The position numbers and the translations under genes are program-made. A stretch of DNA of 29,047 bases from positions 1-29,047 of the forward strand of contig JAFAGU010000004.1 of NCBI GenBank assembly GCA_019237595.1, given 5' to 3'. The notes below the pieces were generated by a model. That model did no database searches and was not told where the DNA came from. It saw only the letters and a list, made by a program, of their open reading frames with translations. Numbering within the stretch: position 1 is the stretch's first letter; every line of letters begins with the position of its first letter. Below, in pieces: positions 14,829 to 23,252 of the stretch. This DNA comes from Betaproteobacteria bacterium. GTDB taxonomy: Bacteria > Pseudomonadota > Gammaproteobacteria > Burkholderiales > SG8-39.

Positions 14829-15812
14829 TCAGAAAAGCGTCGCCTCGCCGCCCTTCTCCGTGGCGGGCGGCGCCAGCGCGCCCTCGGCTACGAGTGCCTC
14901 GTACTCGGCCACGCGATTGCGGCCGCCGGACTTGGCGAAATACACGGCACGATCCGCGCGATCGACATAGGTCGTCGCGGGCGTGAGCGGGTCGTCGAGC
15001 CGCGCGAAGCCGACGCTCGCCGTGACGCGGCCGACGCGCGGAAACTCGTAGCGCTCGACGCAGGCGCGAAAGCGCTCGAGCGCGGCCCAGGCCTGCTCGC
15101 GCGTATCGGAGGAGAACACGACGATGAATTCCTCGCCGCCGAAGCGGTACACGAGGTCCCCCGCCCGGAAGGACGCACGCAGAACGCGCGCGAAGTGGAT
15201 GAGGATCTCGTCGCCGTACAGGTGACCGAAGCGGTCGTTGATCATTTTGAAGTGGTCGACGTCCACGACGGCGAGGAAGTAGCAGCGCCTCGCAGACCCG
15301 GCGAGCCGGCCGAGCAAGCCCCCGACCTCGGAATAGAAGAGCCGCCGGCTCGAGAGGCCCGTCAGCGGATCGGTCTCCGCGTCGGCAAGGACGGCGTAGT
15401 AGGCGCAAAGGAGCGGAATGAACGACCGCACGAGCGGGCCGGGATCCGGCGCGCCCGGCAACTCGAGCACATAGCGCACTTCTCCTCCCGCAGAGAGCGG
15501 CAAGAAGAGCCGTCCGTCCTCGTGCGTCGGCGAGCGATCGCGAAGCGCGCGAAGGAGCGCGCGATCCCGCACCGGGATGGGCGCCTCGAGCGGCTCCTGC
15601 CCTTGAGCCACGATGGCGTACTCGAGCGCGCCGGGCTCCGGAATGCGCGCCGCCGCGACGGGAAAGACGTGCAGCACGCGGCCTTCGGGCGTACCGAGAA
15701 GCCGCGCGAGCGCCGTCGCGGCATGCGCGGGGACCGCGACGCTTTGCCTGAGCTCGAGCAGGCTCGCGATTTCCCGGGCAAGCGCATCAGCGGTGGCCGG
15801 GGCCGGCGCCAC
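14829..15812 (-). CDS. Soluble diguanylate cyclase (GGDEF) with an I-site
   Basis: The start is uncertain. The GTG at 15812, just after the stop of the upstream receptor, gives 327 residues. In-frame ATGs at 15920 and 15950 would overlap that receptor by about 100-130 nt with Arg/Pro-rich sequence. The N-terminal part (about 1-160) resembles a GAF-like sensor fold but has no clear motif. The GGDEF domain starts at DAETDPLTGLSSRRLF. It has DVDHFKMINDRFGHLYGDE and the active site GGEEF at about residue 225, with the inhibitory RxxD (RAGD) five residues upstream. It should make cyclic di-GMP from two GTP and be feedback-inhibited. No membrane helix is seen. It follows the receptor gene by 10 nt, so the two may be co-transcribed. 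Confidence 0.88.
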   Translation of the reverse strand: MAPAPATADALAREIASLLELRQSVAVPAHAATALARLLGTPEGRVLHVFPVAAARIPEPGALEYAIVAQGQEPLEAPIPVRDRALLRALRDRSPTHEDGRLFLPLSAGGEVRYVLELPGAPDPGPLVRSFIPLLCAYYAVLADAETDPLTGLSSRRLFYSEVGGLLGRLAGSARRCYFLAVVDVDHFKMINDRFGHLYGDEILIHFARVLRASFRAGDLVYRFGGEEFIVVFSSDTREQAWAALERFRACVERYEFPRVGRVTASVGFARLDDPLTPATTYVDRADRAVYFAKSGGRNRVAEYEALVAEGALAPPATEKGGEATLF

Positions 15813-15822
15813 GCGAGGAACC

Positions 15823-17433
15823 CTAGCCGGTCGAACCCGCAAGGGCGAGGGCGTGGGGCGCCGGCGCGACAAGGCGCTCGGCTTCCGCAGGGGCAGGCTC
15901 GGCAGCGCTCGCGAATCCATCCTGCGCGAGGCGGAAGACGGAAACGGCATCCGCGAGCCGCTCCGCCTGCTCCGCGAGCGCCGTGGTGGCCGCGCTCGCC
16001 TGCTCGACGAGCGCCGCGTTTTGCTGCGTGACGTGCTCGAGCTGCGAGACGGTCTGCGTCACCTGGCCGACGCCTTCGCTCTGCTCCTTCGCTGCCGCCG
16101 AAATCTCGGCGACCACCGCGCTCACTTCCCTTGCCTGCGTGACGATGCCCGCCATGGTGCGGCTCACGCCCTCGACGAGCGCCGCGCCGTCGTCGATCTG
16201 CCGGCTTGCCTCGGCGATGAGCCCCTTGATCTGCTTCGCCGCCTCTGCGCACCGCTGCGCCAGGCCGCGGACCTCGGTCGCGACCACCGCGAAGCCGCGC
16301 CCCTGCTCGCCCGCGCGCGCGGCTTCCACAGCGGCGTTGAGCGCCAGGATGTTGGTCTGGAATGCGATGGAGTCGATGACGCTCGTGATCTCGGCCACCT
16401 TGCGCGAGCTCGCGCTAATGGCGTTCATGTTGCCCACCACGCTCGACATGTCGTGGTTGCCGCGCTCGGCCGACGCGGCGGCGCCTTGCGCGAGCTGGTC
16501 GGCCTTGTGCGCGTTGTCGGCCGTCTGGCGCACGCTCGAGCTGAATTCCTCCATGCTCGAGCTCGCCTCCTCCAGGGAGGCGGCCTGCGCCTCCGTGCGC
16601 TGCGAGAGGTCGTTATGGCCGGCGACGAGCTGGGAGACGGAGTCCGCGATCGCGTGCGCGCCGCCGCGCACCTCGGCAACGATGCGCGTGAGCCCCGAGT
16701 TCATTCCCTGCAGAGCCATCATGAGCCTGCCCGCCTCGTCCGTGCGGTCGGTCTCAAGCTTGGCCGTAAGGTCGCCGGCGGCGACCCGGTCCGCGACGCG
16801 CACCGATTCGGCAAGCGGGCGAGTGATCGAGCGCGCGAGCGACACGGCGATGATCGCAGCAACGAGGAGCGCCGCCACGGCCGCACCGAGCACGATGCGC
16901 CGTCCCGTGTCGATGAGGCGTGTGATGGCGAGCGAGGCCTTCTCGGTCTCGGCATTGCTCATCTCCGTGAGCTTCTCCATGATGGAGCCGAGCACCTTGT
17001 CGTCGCTTTGGACCGTGAGGTCGAGCGTGGCGAGGTCCGCGCCCTTCTGCGAGCGCTTCTTCACCAGGTCCTGCATCGTCTCGCGGAACTGCCGGCTGAA
17101 CGTGCCCGCGCCCTCGAGCATCATCCGCTCGTCGCTCGTCACGTCGCCAAGCTCCCTGTAGGCGGCGAGCTCGGCGTCCATGGCGTCGAGCTCCTTGGCG
17201 AAGCGCTCGGCATAGTCGCCGCCGCGGTAGATGAAGTAGCGGAAATTGAGCGTGGCGTTCGTGAGATGCGTCGAGGCCTTGATCATGCGCTCGCTTCGCT
17301 TGCTCGCCACGGCGGACATCTGCGTCCATTCCTGCGATAGGCGCGTGAGCAGGTAAAGCGACACGGCGGCGATAGCCAGCATGGCGGCCATGACGAGAGC
17401 GAAGCCGCTGCCGAGCTTCCCGGCAATCTTCAT
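15823..17433 (-). CDS. Methyl-accepting chemoreceptor with a periplasmic four-helix-type sensor
   Basis: The ATG at 17433 has GGAGGA nine nt upstream and gives 536 residues; the longer frame to 17601 adds no domain. TM1 is about residues 8-30. A helical periplasmic domain (about 31-190) is of the four-helix-bundle size. TM2 is about 192-212, followed by a HAMP domain (SLARSITRPLAESVRVADRV) and the signalling coiled coil. The tip is IAFQTNILALNAAVEAARAGEQGRGFAVVATEVR. The protein ends AGSTG, so unlike the receptor at 9053 it has no CheR-binding pentapeptide. It probably feeds the CheA/CheW encoded downstream. Its ligand cannot be inferred. The diguanylate cyclase gene follows after 10 nt. Confidence 0.95.
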   Translation of the reverse strand: MKIAGKLGSGFALVMAAMLAIAAVSLYLLTRLSQEWTQMSAVASKRSERMIKASTHLTNATLNFRYFIYRGGDYAERFAKELDAMDAELAAYRELGDVTSDERMMLEGAGTFSRQFRETMQDLVKKRSQKGADLATLDLTVQSDDKVLGSIMEKLTEMSNAETEKASLAITRLIDTGRRIVLGAAVAALLVAAIIAVSLARSITRPLAESVRVADRVAAGDLTAKLETDRTDEAGRLMMALQGMNSGLTRIVAEVRGGAHAIADSVSQLVAGHNDLSQRTEAQAASLEEASSSMEEFSSSVRQTADNAHKADQLAQGAAASAERGNHDMSSVVGNMNAISASSRKVAEITSVIDSIAFQTNILALNAAVEAARAGEQGRGFAVVATEVRGLAQRCAEAAKQIKGLIAEASRQIDDGAALVEGVSRTMAGIVTQAREVSAVVAEISAAAKEQSEGVGQVTQTVSQLEHVTQQNAALVEQASAATTALAEQAERLADAVSVFRLAQDGFASAAEPAPAEAERLVAPAPHALALAGSTG

Positions 17434-17783
17434 TTCTTTGCATCCTCCTTGCCGCGCATCTTGAACCGAACGAGGAAGCGCCTCAAGGGCCGCGCCCGTT
17501 CGCGGCGTGACTGCTTGACACACGCTTACAGCGAGCGATCTGCCTCCTCGGCTCAGCACCGCGTCCGGGCCGCGGCCCGTGGTCGGCAGTACCTGGGGCA
17601 ATCCGGCGGCCCGGGCAGAACGATAAGGCCCTACCAGTTTTTCTTTTCAAATCAAGGTCAGCCCCCCTCGACGCGGGGGCGGCCGGTTTGCAATGTTTGA
17701 CGATCCGGGGCCTAATTCCTCTTGACACCCGGCGCGCGCATCCGCGGGCGCCGGAAAGCCAATACCAACGGGAGGCAACAAGC
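17434..17783 (+). other. 350-nt divergent intergenic region with several hairpins, no gene seen
   Basis: This gap separates the minus-strand receptor from the plus-strand FeeM-like gene and should hold promoters for both. No convincing coding frame, tRNA or known riboswitch was recognised. Structures seen: a perfect 14-bp palindrome CGGGCCGCGGCCCG (17566-17579); a hairpin GCCCCC/GGGGGC with an 8-nt loop (17661-17680); and CCGGCGC/GCGCCGG with a 12-nt loop (17729-17754) just before the GGGAGG ribosome-binding site. TTGACA occurs near 17514 and at 17722-17727, but neither has a good -10 at normal spacing. An A/T-rich stretch near 17636-17655 is unusual for this region. Confidence 0.5.
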
Positions 17784-18557
17784 ATGGATGCGCGTCTGAC
17801 GATGGAGGCTGCAATCACCGGCATGGCGCCCGCGCGGCAGGATCGGCCCGCGGCGCGGCGCGAGCAGCGCCTGCCCTTCACGATCCGCGTGGCGGGCACC
17901 GAGGAGCAATTGCAAAGGGCGGTCGACGTGCGCTATCGCGCGTATGGCCGCCACGTCCCGGTATTCGCGGAAAAGCTTCGCGCGCCCGAGGCGATGGATC
18001 GCGCGAGCGGCTGCGTAGTGCTCCTCGCCGAATCCAGGCTCGATGGCGAGCCGCTCGGCACGATGCGGATCCAGACCAACCGGGACCGCCCGCTTCCGCT
18101 CGAGTCGCTGGGCCTTCCCGATTGGCTCCAGAACCGCCGCCTCGCGCAGGCCTCGCGCCTGGGCGTGGAGACCGGGCGCATGGGCACGGTCGTGAAGACG
18201 GCGCTCTTCAAGGCCTACTATCTCTTCTGCCGCCAGGCCTCCATCGAATGGGCCGTGATCGCCGGCCGGCCGCCCCTGGATCGCATGTACGAAGCGCTCT
18301 GCTTCCAGGACGTCTTCCCCGGGGAGCTGATTCCGCTCCCGTTTGCGGGAAACCTCCCGCACCGGATCATGGCGGTGGAAGTCGATACGCTCGCCGAGCA
18401 GTGGCAGGCTGCCGGCCATCGCCTGCACGAATTCTTCTTCGCGACCCGGCACGACGACATCGACCTGTCGCTGTCCCGGCCGGAGGCCACGGCCTTGCCT
18501 TCCGCCGTCCCGAGCCTCCCGCGTCCGATGGAAGGCGCGGAGCGGCGCGCAGCCTGA
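17784..18557 (+). CDS. FeeM-like N-acyl amino acid synthase candidate (GNAT-like fold)
   Basis: The ATG at 17784 has GGGAGG nine nt upstream and gives 257 residues. After about 30 variable residues the protein shows FTIRVAGTEEQLQRAVDVRYRAYG and LAESRLDGEPLGTMRIQTN. It then has LAQASRLGVETGRMGTVVKTALFKAYYLFC and WAVIAGRPPLDRMYEALCF. This order resembles the acyl-transferase core of FeeM and AHL-synthase-related proteins. FeeM joins long-chain acyl groups from acyl-carrier protein to an amino acid such as tyrosine. The substrate cannot be read here. The gene starts 24 nt upstream of a GGDEF-EAL gene on the same strand, so the pair may be co-expressed. Confidence in the fold is moderate to good; the product is not established. 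Confidence 0.7.
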   Translation: MDARLTMEAAITGMAPARQDRPAARREQRLPFTIRVAGTEEQLQRAVDVRYRAYGRHVPVFAEKLRAPEAMDRASGCVVLLAESRLDGEPLGTMRIQTNRDRPLPLESLGLPDWLQNRRLAQASRLGVETGRMGTVVKTALFKAYYLFCRQASIEWAVIAGRPPLDRMYEALCFQDVFPGELIPLPFAGNLPHRIMAVEVDTLAEQWQAAGHRLHEFFFATRHDDIDLSLSRPEATALPSAVPSLPRPMEGAERRAA

Positions 18558-18581
18558 GCGTCGCCGCCCGTTCGTAGGACG

Positions 18582-21554
18582 ATGCGCTTCTCCGGCCGAT
18601 CTCCCGGAGCGTGGCTCGAGCGCGCGAACCGCGCGCTCGACGCCGCGCTTTTCGGCGTCTCGGCCTACGCCGTGCCGGCTGCGATCGCCGCCGTCACCGT
18701 AGTCGCCCTCGCGCAATGGGAGCGGCAATACGACGCCGGCGAAGGAAGGGCGCTCAAGGTCCAGGTGCTCGAGACGCAGGAGGTCGATCCGCCGCTTGGC
18801 GAGCTGACCCGCCAGCTCGCCTCCAAGCGTGCCGTTCCCTACTACGACACTCACCTCTCGGAGCGGCCCTTCTGGTTCAGCTTCACGCCCATGGCCGACG
18901 CCGAGACACCGCTCGCTATCGAGTTTCCCTCGCGGCATGGCCACGCGCTTGCCTGCTGGGATGCGACCTCGGCCGCGTTGCTCGGCAGCGCCGATCGCAG
19001 CGGCGCCTCCGGTGCCATGCGCGCCGCGCGCGGCGGCTTTGCGCTCGACCTCGGCCGCGTGTCCCCCGGGCGGCCGATCCTCTGCCGCGGAAGCTTCGTC
19101 GGCCCGGCGCGCCTGAGCGTGGCGCAATGGCCTGCCGGGAAGCTCCAGGTCGCGGAACGGCAGTTCGACCGCGATTCGGGACTGCTCGACGGGGGCCTCG
19201 TCATGCTCGCCCTCTTCGCGCTGCTCACGGCGATGATCAGCCGCGAGTGGCTGTACGTGCTCTTCGCCGCGTGGCTCATCGCCAACCTGCGGCTCGCCGC
19301 CGTATCGGCCGGCTGGGGCGGCTTCTGGCTCGAGCGGAACATCCCGGAGGAGTGGCTGCTCCTCGGGCGCAAGCTCACGATCGCCGCGTACTACGTGCTC
19401 ATCACCACGCTCTTCGCGCGCCTCTTCCGCGAAGACCTGCGCCGGATCGGGCAGATGGCGCCGCTGCGCGCGCTCCAGTGGTCGTGCGTGCCGCTCGCGA
19501 TCGCGGCGCTCGCCTTGCCGCAGGCGAAGTTCCTCCCCTACTTGTGGGTCACCACGGCGTTCGGCATCGCCGTCCTGGTCTTCTACATGGCGCGCATCCT
19601 CGCGGTCACACGCTCCACGGTGGCCATCTGGTACAGCGCCTCGCTCGCCGTGACGCTCCTCGCGGCGCTATACGAAGTGATCGCCGCGGCGCTGGGAATG
19701 AAGGCCTTCATCGGCGTGTTCAATTTCGTCACCGCGGCGCTCTTCTCGAGCCTCCTCGCGACGCTCGCGATCGCCGAGCAGATGCGCCAGGACCGGAAGG
19801 AGCGGCTTCGCGCGGAGGTGGAGCTGCGGCACACCTACGAGGTGATTCCGATCGGCCTGTTCACCCTCGCTCCGGACGGCGCCCTGGAGCGCATGAATCC
19901 CGCATTGGCGCAAATGCTCGGCGCCGCGCCGGACGGTCCACGCCGGTATTGGCGCGAATATTTCGAGGCGGGATCGTGGGATCGGCTGCAGGACGCCGTC
20001 CGCGCCGGCGGCGGCGCAGACCTGGAGATTCGCGGCACGGTGGAAGACGGCGTGCCGCGCTGGTACCACGTGAAGGCTACGCTCACCGGCGAGCGCATCG
20101 AGGGCTCGCTGCAGGACGTCACGGAGCGCCACCAGGCCACGGAGCAGCTCCAGTTCCTCGCGGAAAACGACCCGCTCACGGGCGTGCTGAACCGGCGCGG
20201 GGTGGAGAAGATCATCGCCGATGCCACCCTGCAGGCGGCAATGGGCCGGCCTCTCGCCGTCGCCTACCTCGACCTCGATCGCTTCAAGCTCATCAACGAC
20301 CTTTTCGGCCACGTGGCTGGCGACGACGTGCTGCGGCAGGTCTGCCGGCGCATCGAGCGGCACCTCGCCGAGGGGCAGACGCTGGGACGAATCGGAGGCG
20401 ACGAGTTCCTGATCGTCTTTCGCGGCGCGCCGATCGAAGCGGCGGCCGCGATCTGCCGCGGCATCATCGATGCCATCGGCGGCGCCTCGTTCCTGACGGG
20501 CGACAAGGCCTTCCAGGTCAAGGCCTCCATCGGCTTGGTGGAAGTCGCCGGCCACCTGCCGGTAAAGGACGCCATCGCGGTCGCCGATCGGGCCTGCCGC
20601 GCAGCGAAGCTCGGCGCCGGCGAAGGGCTCGTGGTCTACGACCGCGCTTCCGCGATCTTCCAGGAGCGCGCCGACGAGCTGAGGCTCCTCGAGCGCCTGG
20701 GCACGGGCGCGGCGCCGGAGGGGCTTTTCCTCGTGATGCAGCCGATCCTGTCCCTCAGCGCGCCGCTCGATTCGCTCAACTTCGAGGTCCTCGTGCGCCT
20801 GCGCGAGCCCGACGGGAGCATCACGCCGGCGGGCGCGGTCGTGGCAGCCGCGGAGAACAACGGCCGCGCCGCCGTGATCGACCGCTGGGTGCTCGCGAAT
20901 ACGCTGGCCTGGCTCGAGCAGCATCACGACGCGCTCGCCGCCACGCGCTTCGTGACCATGAACCTCTCCGGCGCGTCGCTCAACGACGAGCGCTTCACGC
21001 AGGACGCCTACGCGATGCTCGCCTCCTGCCCGCGCGCCACCGGGCGGCTGTGCATCGAGGTCACCGAGCGCGTGGCCCTGCACGACCTCGACAACACGCG
21101 CCGCTTCATCGACCGCGTGCGCGGCTACGGGGCAAAGGTCGCCCTGGACGACTTCGGCGCCGGGTATACGTCCTTCTCCTACCTGAAGGAGCTTCCGGCG
21201 GATGCGCTCAAGATCGACGGGAGCTTCATCGTCAGCATGATCGCCCACCCCGCCAACCTCGCGATCGTCGAGGCAATCGTGGAGCTCGGGAGGAACCTCG
21301 GCATGAAGTCGATCGCCGAATGGGCCGAGGACCGCGCCACGGTCGAAGCCCTCGCGGGACTCGGCGTGGACTACGTGCAGGGGTTCGCCATCTCCATCCC
21401 GCAGCCGCCGGAGGCGATCCTCGCGGCGCGCAGCTCGGCGAGCTTCATCGGGGACCCGCAGCTCCTGCGCTACGTGCGCGAGACGCTCGCGCCGGCCGCC
21501 GCGCTCGCACAAATGGAGTCAGCGCCGGCGCGCAATCCCTTCGAGCTCCATTGA
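18582..21554 (+). CDS. Membrane 7TM-PAS-GGDEF-EAL cyclic-di-GMP signalling protein
   Basis: The 990-residue protein starts with a membrane helix (about 24-45) and a periplasmic domain (about 46-205). Seven membrane helices follow (about 208-402), as in 7TMR-DISM receptors. A PAS domain (about 420-525) comes next. The GGDEF domain has LDLDRFKLINDLFGH and the active site GGDEF at 605-609, with no RxxD I-site upstream. The EAL domain has EVL at 735-737 in place of EAL, plus MNLSG, EVTE, DDFGAGYTSFSYL (DD at 856-857), KIDGSFI and a Glu in IAEWAED. EVL is a known working variant, so both synthesis and breakdown of cyclic di-GMP are possible, and which dominates is unknown. It is 24 nt behind the FeeM-like gene. 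Confidence 0.93.
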   Translation: MRFSGRSPGAWLERANRALDAALFGVSAYAVPAAIAAVTVVALAQWERQYDAGEGRALKVQVLETQEVDPPLGELTRQLASKRAVPYYDTHLSERPFWFSFTPMADAETPLAIEFPSRHGHALACWDATSAALLGSADRSGASGAMRAARGGFALDLGRVSPGRPILCRGSFVGPARLSVAQWPAGKLQVAERQFDRDSGLLDGGLVMLALFALLTAMISREWLYVLFAAWLIANLRLAAVSAGWGGFWLERNIPEEWLLLGRKLTIAAYYVLITTLFARLFREDLRRIGQMAPLRALQWSCVPLAIAALALPQAKFLPYLWVTTAFGIAVLVFYMARILAVTRSTVAIWYSASLAVTLLAALYEVIAAALGMKAFIGVFNFVTAALFSSLLATLAIAEQMRQDRKERLRAEVELRHTYEVIPIGLFTLAPDGALERMNPALAQMLGAAPDGPRRYWREYFEAGSWDRLQDAVRAGGGADLEIRGTVEDGVPRWYHVKATLTGERIEGSLQDVTERHQATEQLQFLAENDPLTGVLNRRGVEKIIADATLQAAMGRPLAVAYLDLDRFKLINDLFGHVAGDDVLRQVCRRIERHLAEGQTLGRIGGDEFLIVFRGAPIEAAAAICRGIIDAIGGASFLTGDKAFQVKASIGLVEVAGHLPVKDAIAVADRACRAAKLGAGEGLVVYDRASAIFQERADELRLLERLGTGAAPEGLFLVMQPILSLSAPLDSLNFEVLVRLREPDGSITPAGAVVAAAENNGRAAVIDRWVLANTLAWLEQHHDALAATRFVTMNLSGASLNDERFTQDAYAMLASCPRATGRLCIEVTERVALHDLDNTRRFIDRVRGYGAKVALDDFGAGYTSFSYLKELPADALKIDGSFIVSMIAHPANLAIVEAIVELGRNLGMKSIAEWAEDRATVEALAGLGVDYVQGFAISIPQPPEAILAARSSASFIGDPQLLRYVRETLAPAAALAQMESAPARNPFELH

Positions 21555-21555
21555 G

Positions 21556-21906
21556 CTAGTCGCCCTTGCGCTTGCGCACCACCGCCAGGGCGAGCCCGCC
21601 TCCGACCGCGAAAGCGAGGGCGATCGCGAAGCAGATCTTGCGCAGGTCGGAGAAGAGCGTGTCGGTGTCCGAATAGCGCGCCTGCTTGAGGTCGCGCGCC
21701 AGCTCGAAATAGAAGAGCGTCCTCGTCCTGAGGTGCTCCAGGTCCTTCTCCTCGCGGATCGCCTGCTGGGACGCGTTGTCGAAGGGAGGGAGCACGACCT
21801 GCCGGTTGAGGAGCGGCTCGATTGCGGTCGCGCTCACGATGCCGGTGAGCACGAACAGCATGGCGATGCCGAAATTGTAGATGAGCAGCAGACGCGGCGT
21901 AATCAT
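21556..21906 (-). CDS. Small two-helix inner-membrane protein of unknown function
   Basis: The ATG at 21906 has a strong GGGGAGG eight nt upstream and gives 116 residues; the longer frame to 22008 lacks support. One hydrophobic helix lies near residues 5-27 (LLLIYNFGIAMLFVLTG) and another near 88-108 (ICFAIALAFAVGGGLALAVV). The charged region between them (about 28-87), rich in Arg/Glu/Asp, is probably periplasmic if both ends are cytoplasmic. The tail is basic (RKRKGD). I do not recognise a family. It is convergent with the GGDEF-EAL gene, one nt separating the ends, and divergent from the MFS gene across a 108-nt gap. Confidence 0.7.
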   Translation of the reverse strand: MITPRLLLIYNFGIAMLFVLTGIVSATAIEPLLNRQVVLPPFDNASQQAIREEKDLEHLRTRTLFYFELARDLKQARYSDTDTLFSDLRKICFAIALAFAVGGGLALAVVRKRKGD

Positions 21907-22014
21907 CGATCGAGCCTCCCCTTGGCCGCTGCATTGTAGGCGCAGGCCGGCGAAACAGCGAACCGCGCCGACGCGCGCGGGCGGAACGCGGCGCGCGTGA
22001 CGTACCATGCGGCC

Positions 22015-23250
22015 ATGAAGCCTTCGGTCGCCGAATCCCCGTATGCGTGGCTGCGGCTCGGCGTCTCCCTCGCGCTGCTGACCATCGGCGCGGCCGGGAT
22101 GTATTCAGTGGTGGTGATCCTGCCTTCCGTGCAGGCCGAGTTCGGCGTCGGACGCGCCCAGGCGTCGCTTCCCTATACGCTCACCATGCTCGGCTTCGGC
22201 GCCGGCGGCGTGCTCATGGGCCGCCTGTCCGACCGCTTCGGCGTCATGGTGCCGGTACTGATCGGCTCCGTTAGCCTGGGTGCCGGCTACCTCGCGAGCG
22301 GGGCCGCGCCGGGCCTTTGGTCGTTCGCCCTGCTGCATGGCTTCCTGATCGGCCTCCTCGGCAGCTCGGCGTCCTTTGGGCCGGTCGTCGCCGACGTATC
22401 CCTGTGGTTCACGAAGCGGCGCGGGCTCGCGGTCGCGATCTGCATAAGCGGGAACTACCTGGGTGGCACGCTGTGGCCGCCGGTCGTGCAGCACTTCGTC
22501 GAAACGGCGGGCTGGCGTGCTACGCAAATGGGGATCGGCCTTTTCTGCGTCGCGACCATGCTCCCGCTCGCGTTCGTGCTGCGCCGGCGGGCGCCGGCGC
22601 TAGCGGATACCCCGCCGGGCGGCGTGCGCTCCCACGCCGGGTCGCCGCGGGCGCTGGGACTTTCGCCGGCGGCCCTGCAAACCGTTCTTTGCATAGCCGG
22701 CGTCGCCTGCTGCGTCGCCATGTCCATGCCCCAGGTCCATATCGTCGCCTACTGCACGGACCTGGGCATTCCGGCAGCGCGCGGGGCGGAGATGCTCTCG
22801 CTCATGATGGGCTTCGGCATCGTCAGCCGCCTTGCTTCCGGGTGGATCGCGGATCGCATCGGCGGGTTGCGCACGCTGCTCGTGGGATCCGCCTTGCAGG
22901 CCGTCGCCCTCGCGTTTTTCCTGCCCTCGGACACGCTGGGCTCGCTCTATGTTTCCTCGGCTCTCTTCGGCATGTTCCAGGGCGGCATCGTGCCTTCGTA
23001 CCCGCTCGTCGTGCGCGAGTACTTCCCGCCGCGGCAGGCCGGCGTGCGCGTGGGCGCGGTACTCACGGCAACGCTCTTCGGCATGGCGCTGGGCGGCTGG
23101 ATGTCGGGCGCGATTTTCGACCTTACCGGCTCCTATCGCGCGGCGTTCGTGAACGGCATGGCATGGAACGCGGTCAACTTGGCGCTCATCGGCTGGCTCG
23201 TGCTCCGCAGCCGCTCGCGTACGCCCGCAGAGCCGGCGCCCGCGGTCTAG
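22015..23250 (+). CDS. MFS transporter
   Basis: The ATG at 22015 gives 411 residues with about 12 hydrophobic helices, the normal MFS size. A GTG six codons upstream is possible but unneeded. Helix 1 is near residues 10-32. The loop after helix 2 has the MFS motif A in GVLMGRLSDRFG (about residues 64-75), and a second half-motif appears as ASGWIADRIGGLRTLLVG in the C-terminal half. The overall look is that of carboxylate or anion transporters of the oxalate/formate or monocarboxylate type, but substrate cannot be deduced. The hydrolase gene starts 2 nt after its stop, so the two form an operon. The exported hydrolase could generate or process what the transporter moves. Confidence 0.92.
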   Translation: MKPSVAESPYAWLRLGVSLALLTIGAAGMYSVVVILPSVQAEFGVGRAQASLPYTLTMLGFGAGGVLMGRLSDRFGVMVPVLIGSVSLGAGYLASGAAPGLWSFALLHGFLIGLLGSSASFGPVVADVSLWFTKRRGLAVAICISGNYLGGTLWPPVVQHFVETAGWRATQMGIGLFCVATMLPLAFVLRRRAPALADTPPGGVRSHAGSPRALGLSPAALQTVLCIAGVACCVAMSMPQVHIVAYCTDLGIPAARGAEMLSLMMGFGIVSRLASGWIADRIGGLRTLLVGSALQAVALAFFLPSDTLGSLYVSSALFGMFQGGIVPSYPLVVREYFPPRQAGVRVGAVLTATLFGMALGGWMSGAIFDLTGSYRAAFVNGMAWNAVNLALIGWLVLRSRSRTPAEPAPAV

Positions 23251-23252
23251 CG

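Noticed and set aside
20784..20792. EVL instead of EAL taken as a sign of an inactive phosphodiesterase
   Set aside because: EVL is an accepted active variant, and the other catalytic motifs (MNLSG, EVTE, DDFG, KIDGSF) are intact.
19668..21512. 614-codon open frame antisense to the GGDEF-EAL gene
   Set aside because: No family pattern, and its composition is that of a shadow frame in GC-rich DNA.
18611..21559. 982-codon open frame on the plus strand, one frame off the GGDEF-EAL gene
   Set aside because: The translation is Arg-rich with no domain, whereas the frame at 18582 carries complete GGDEF and EAL motifs.
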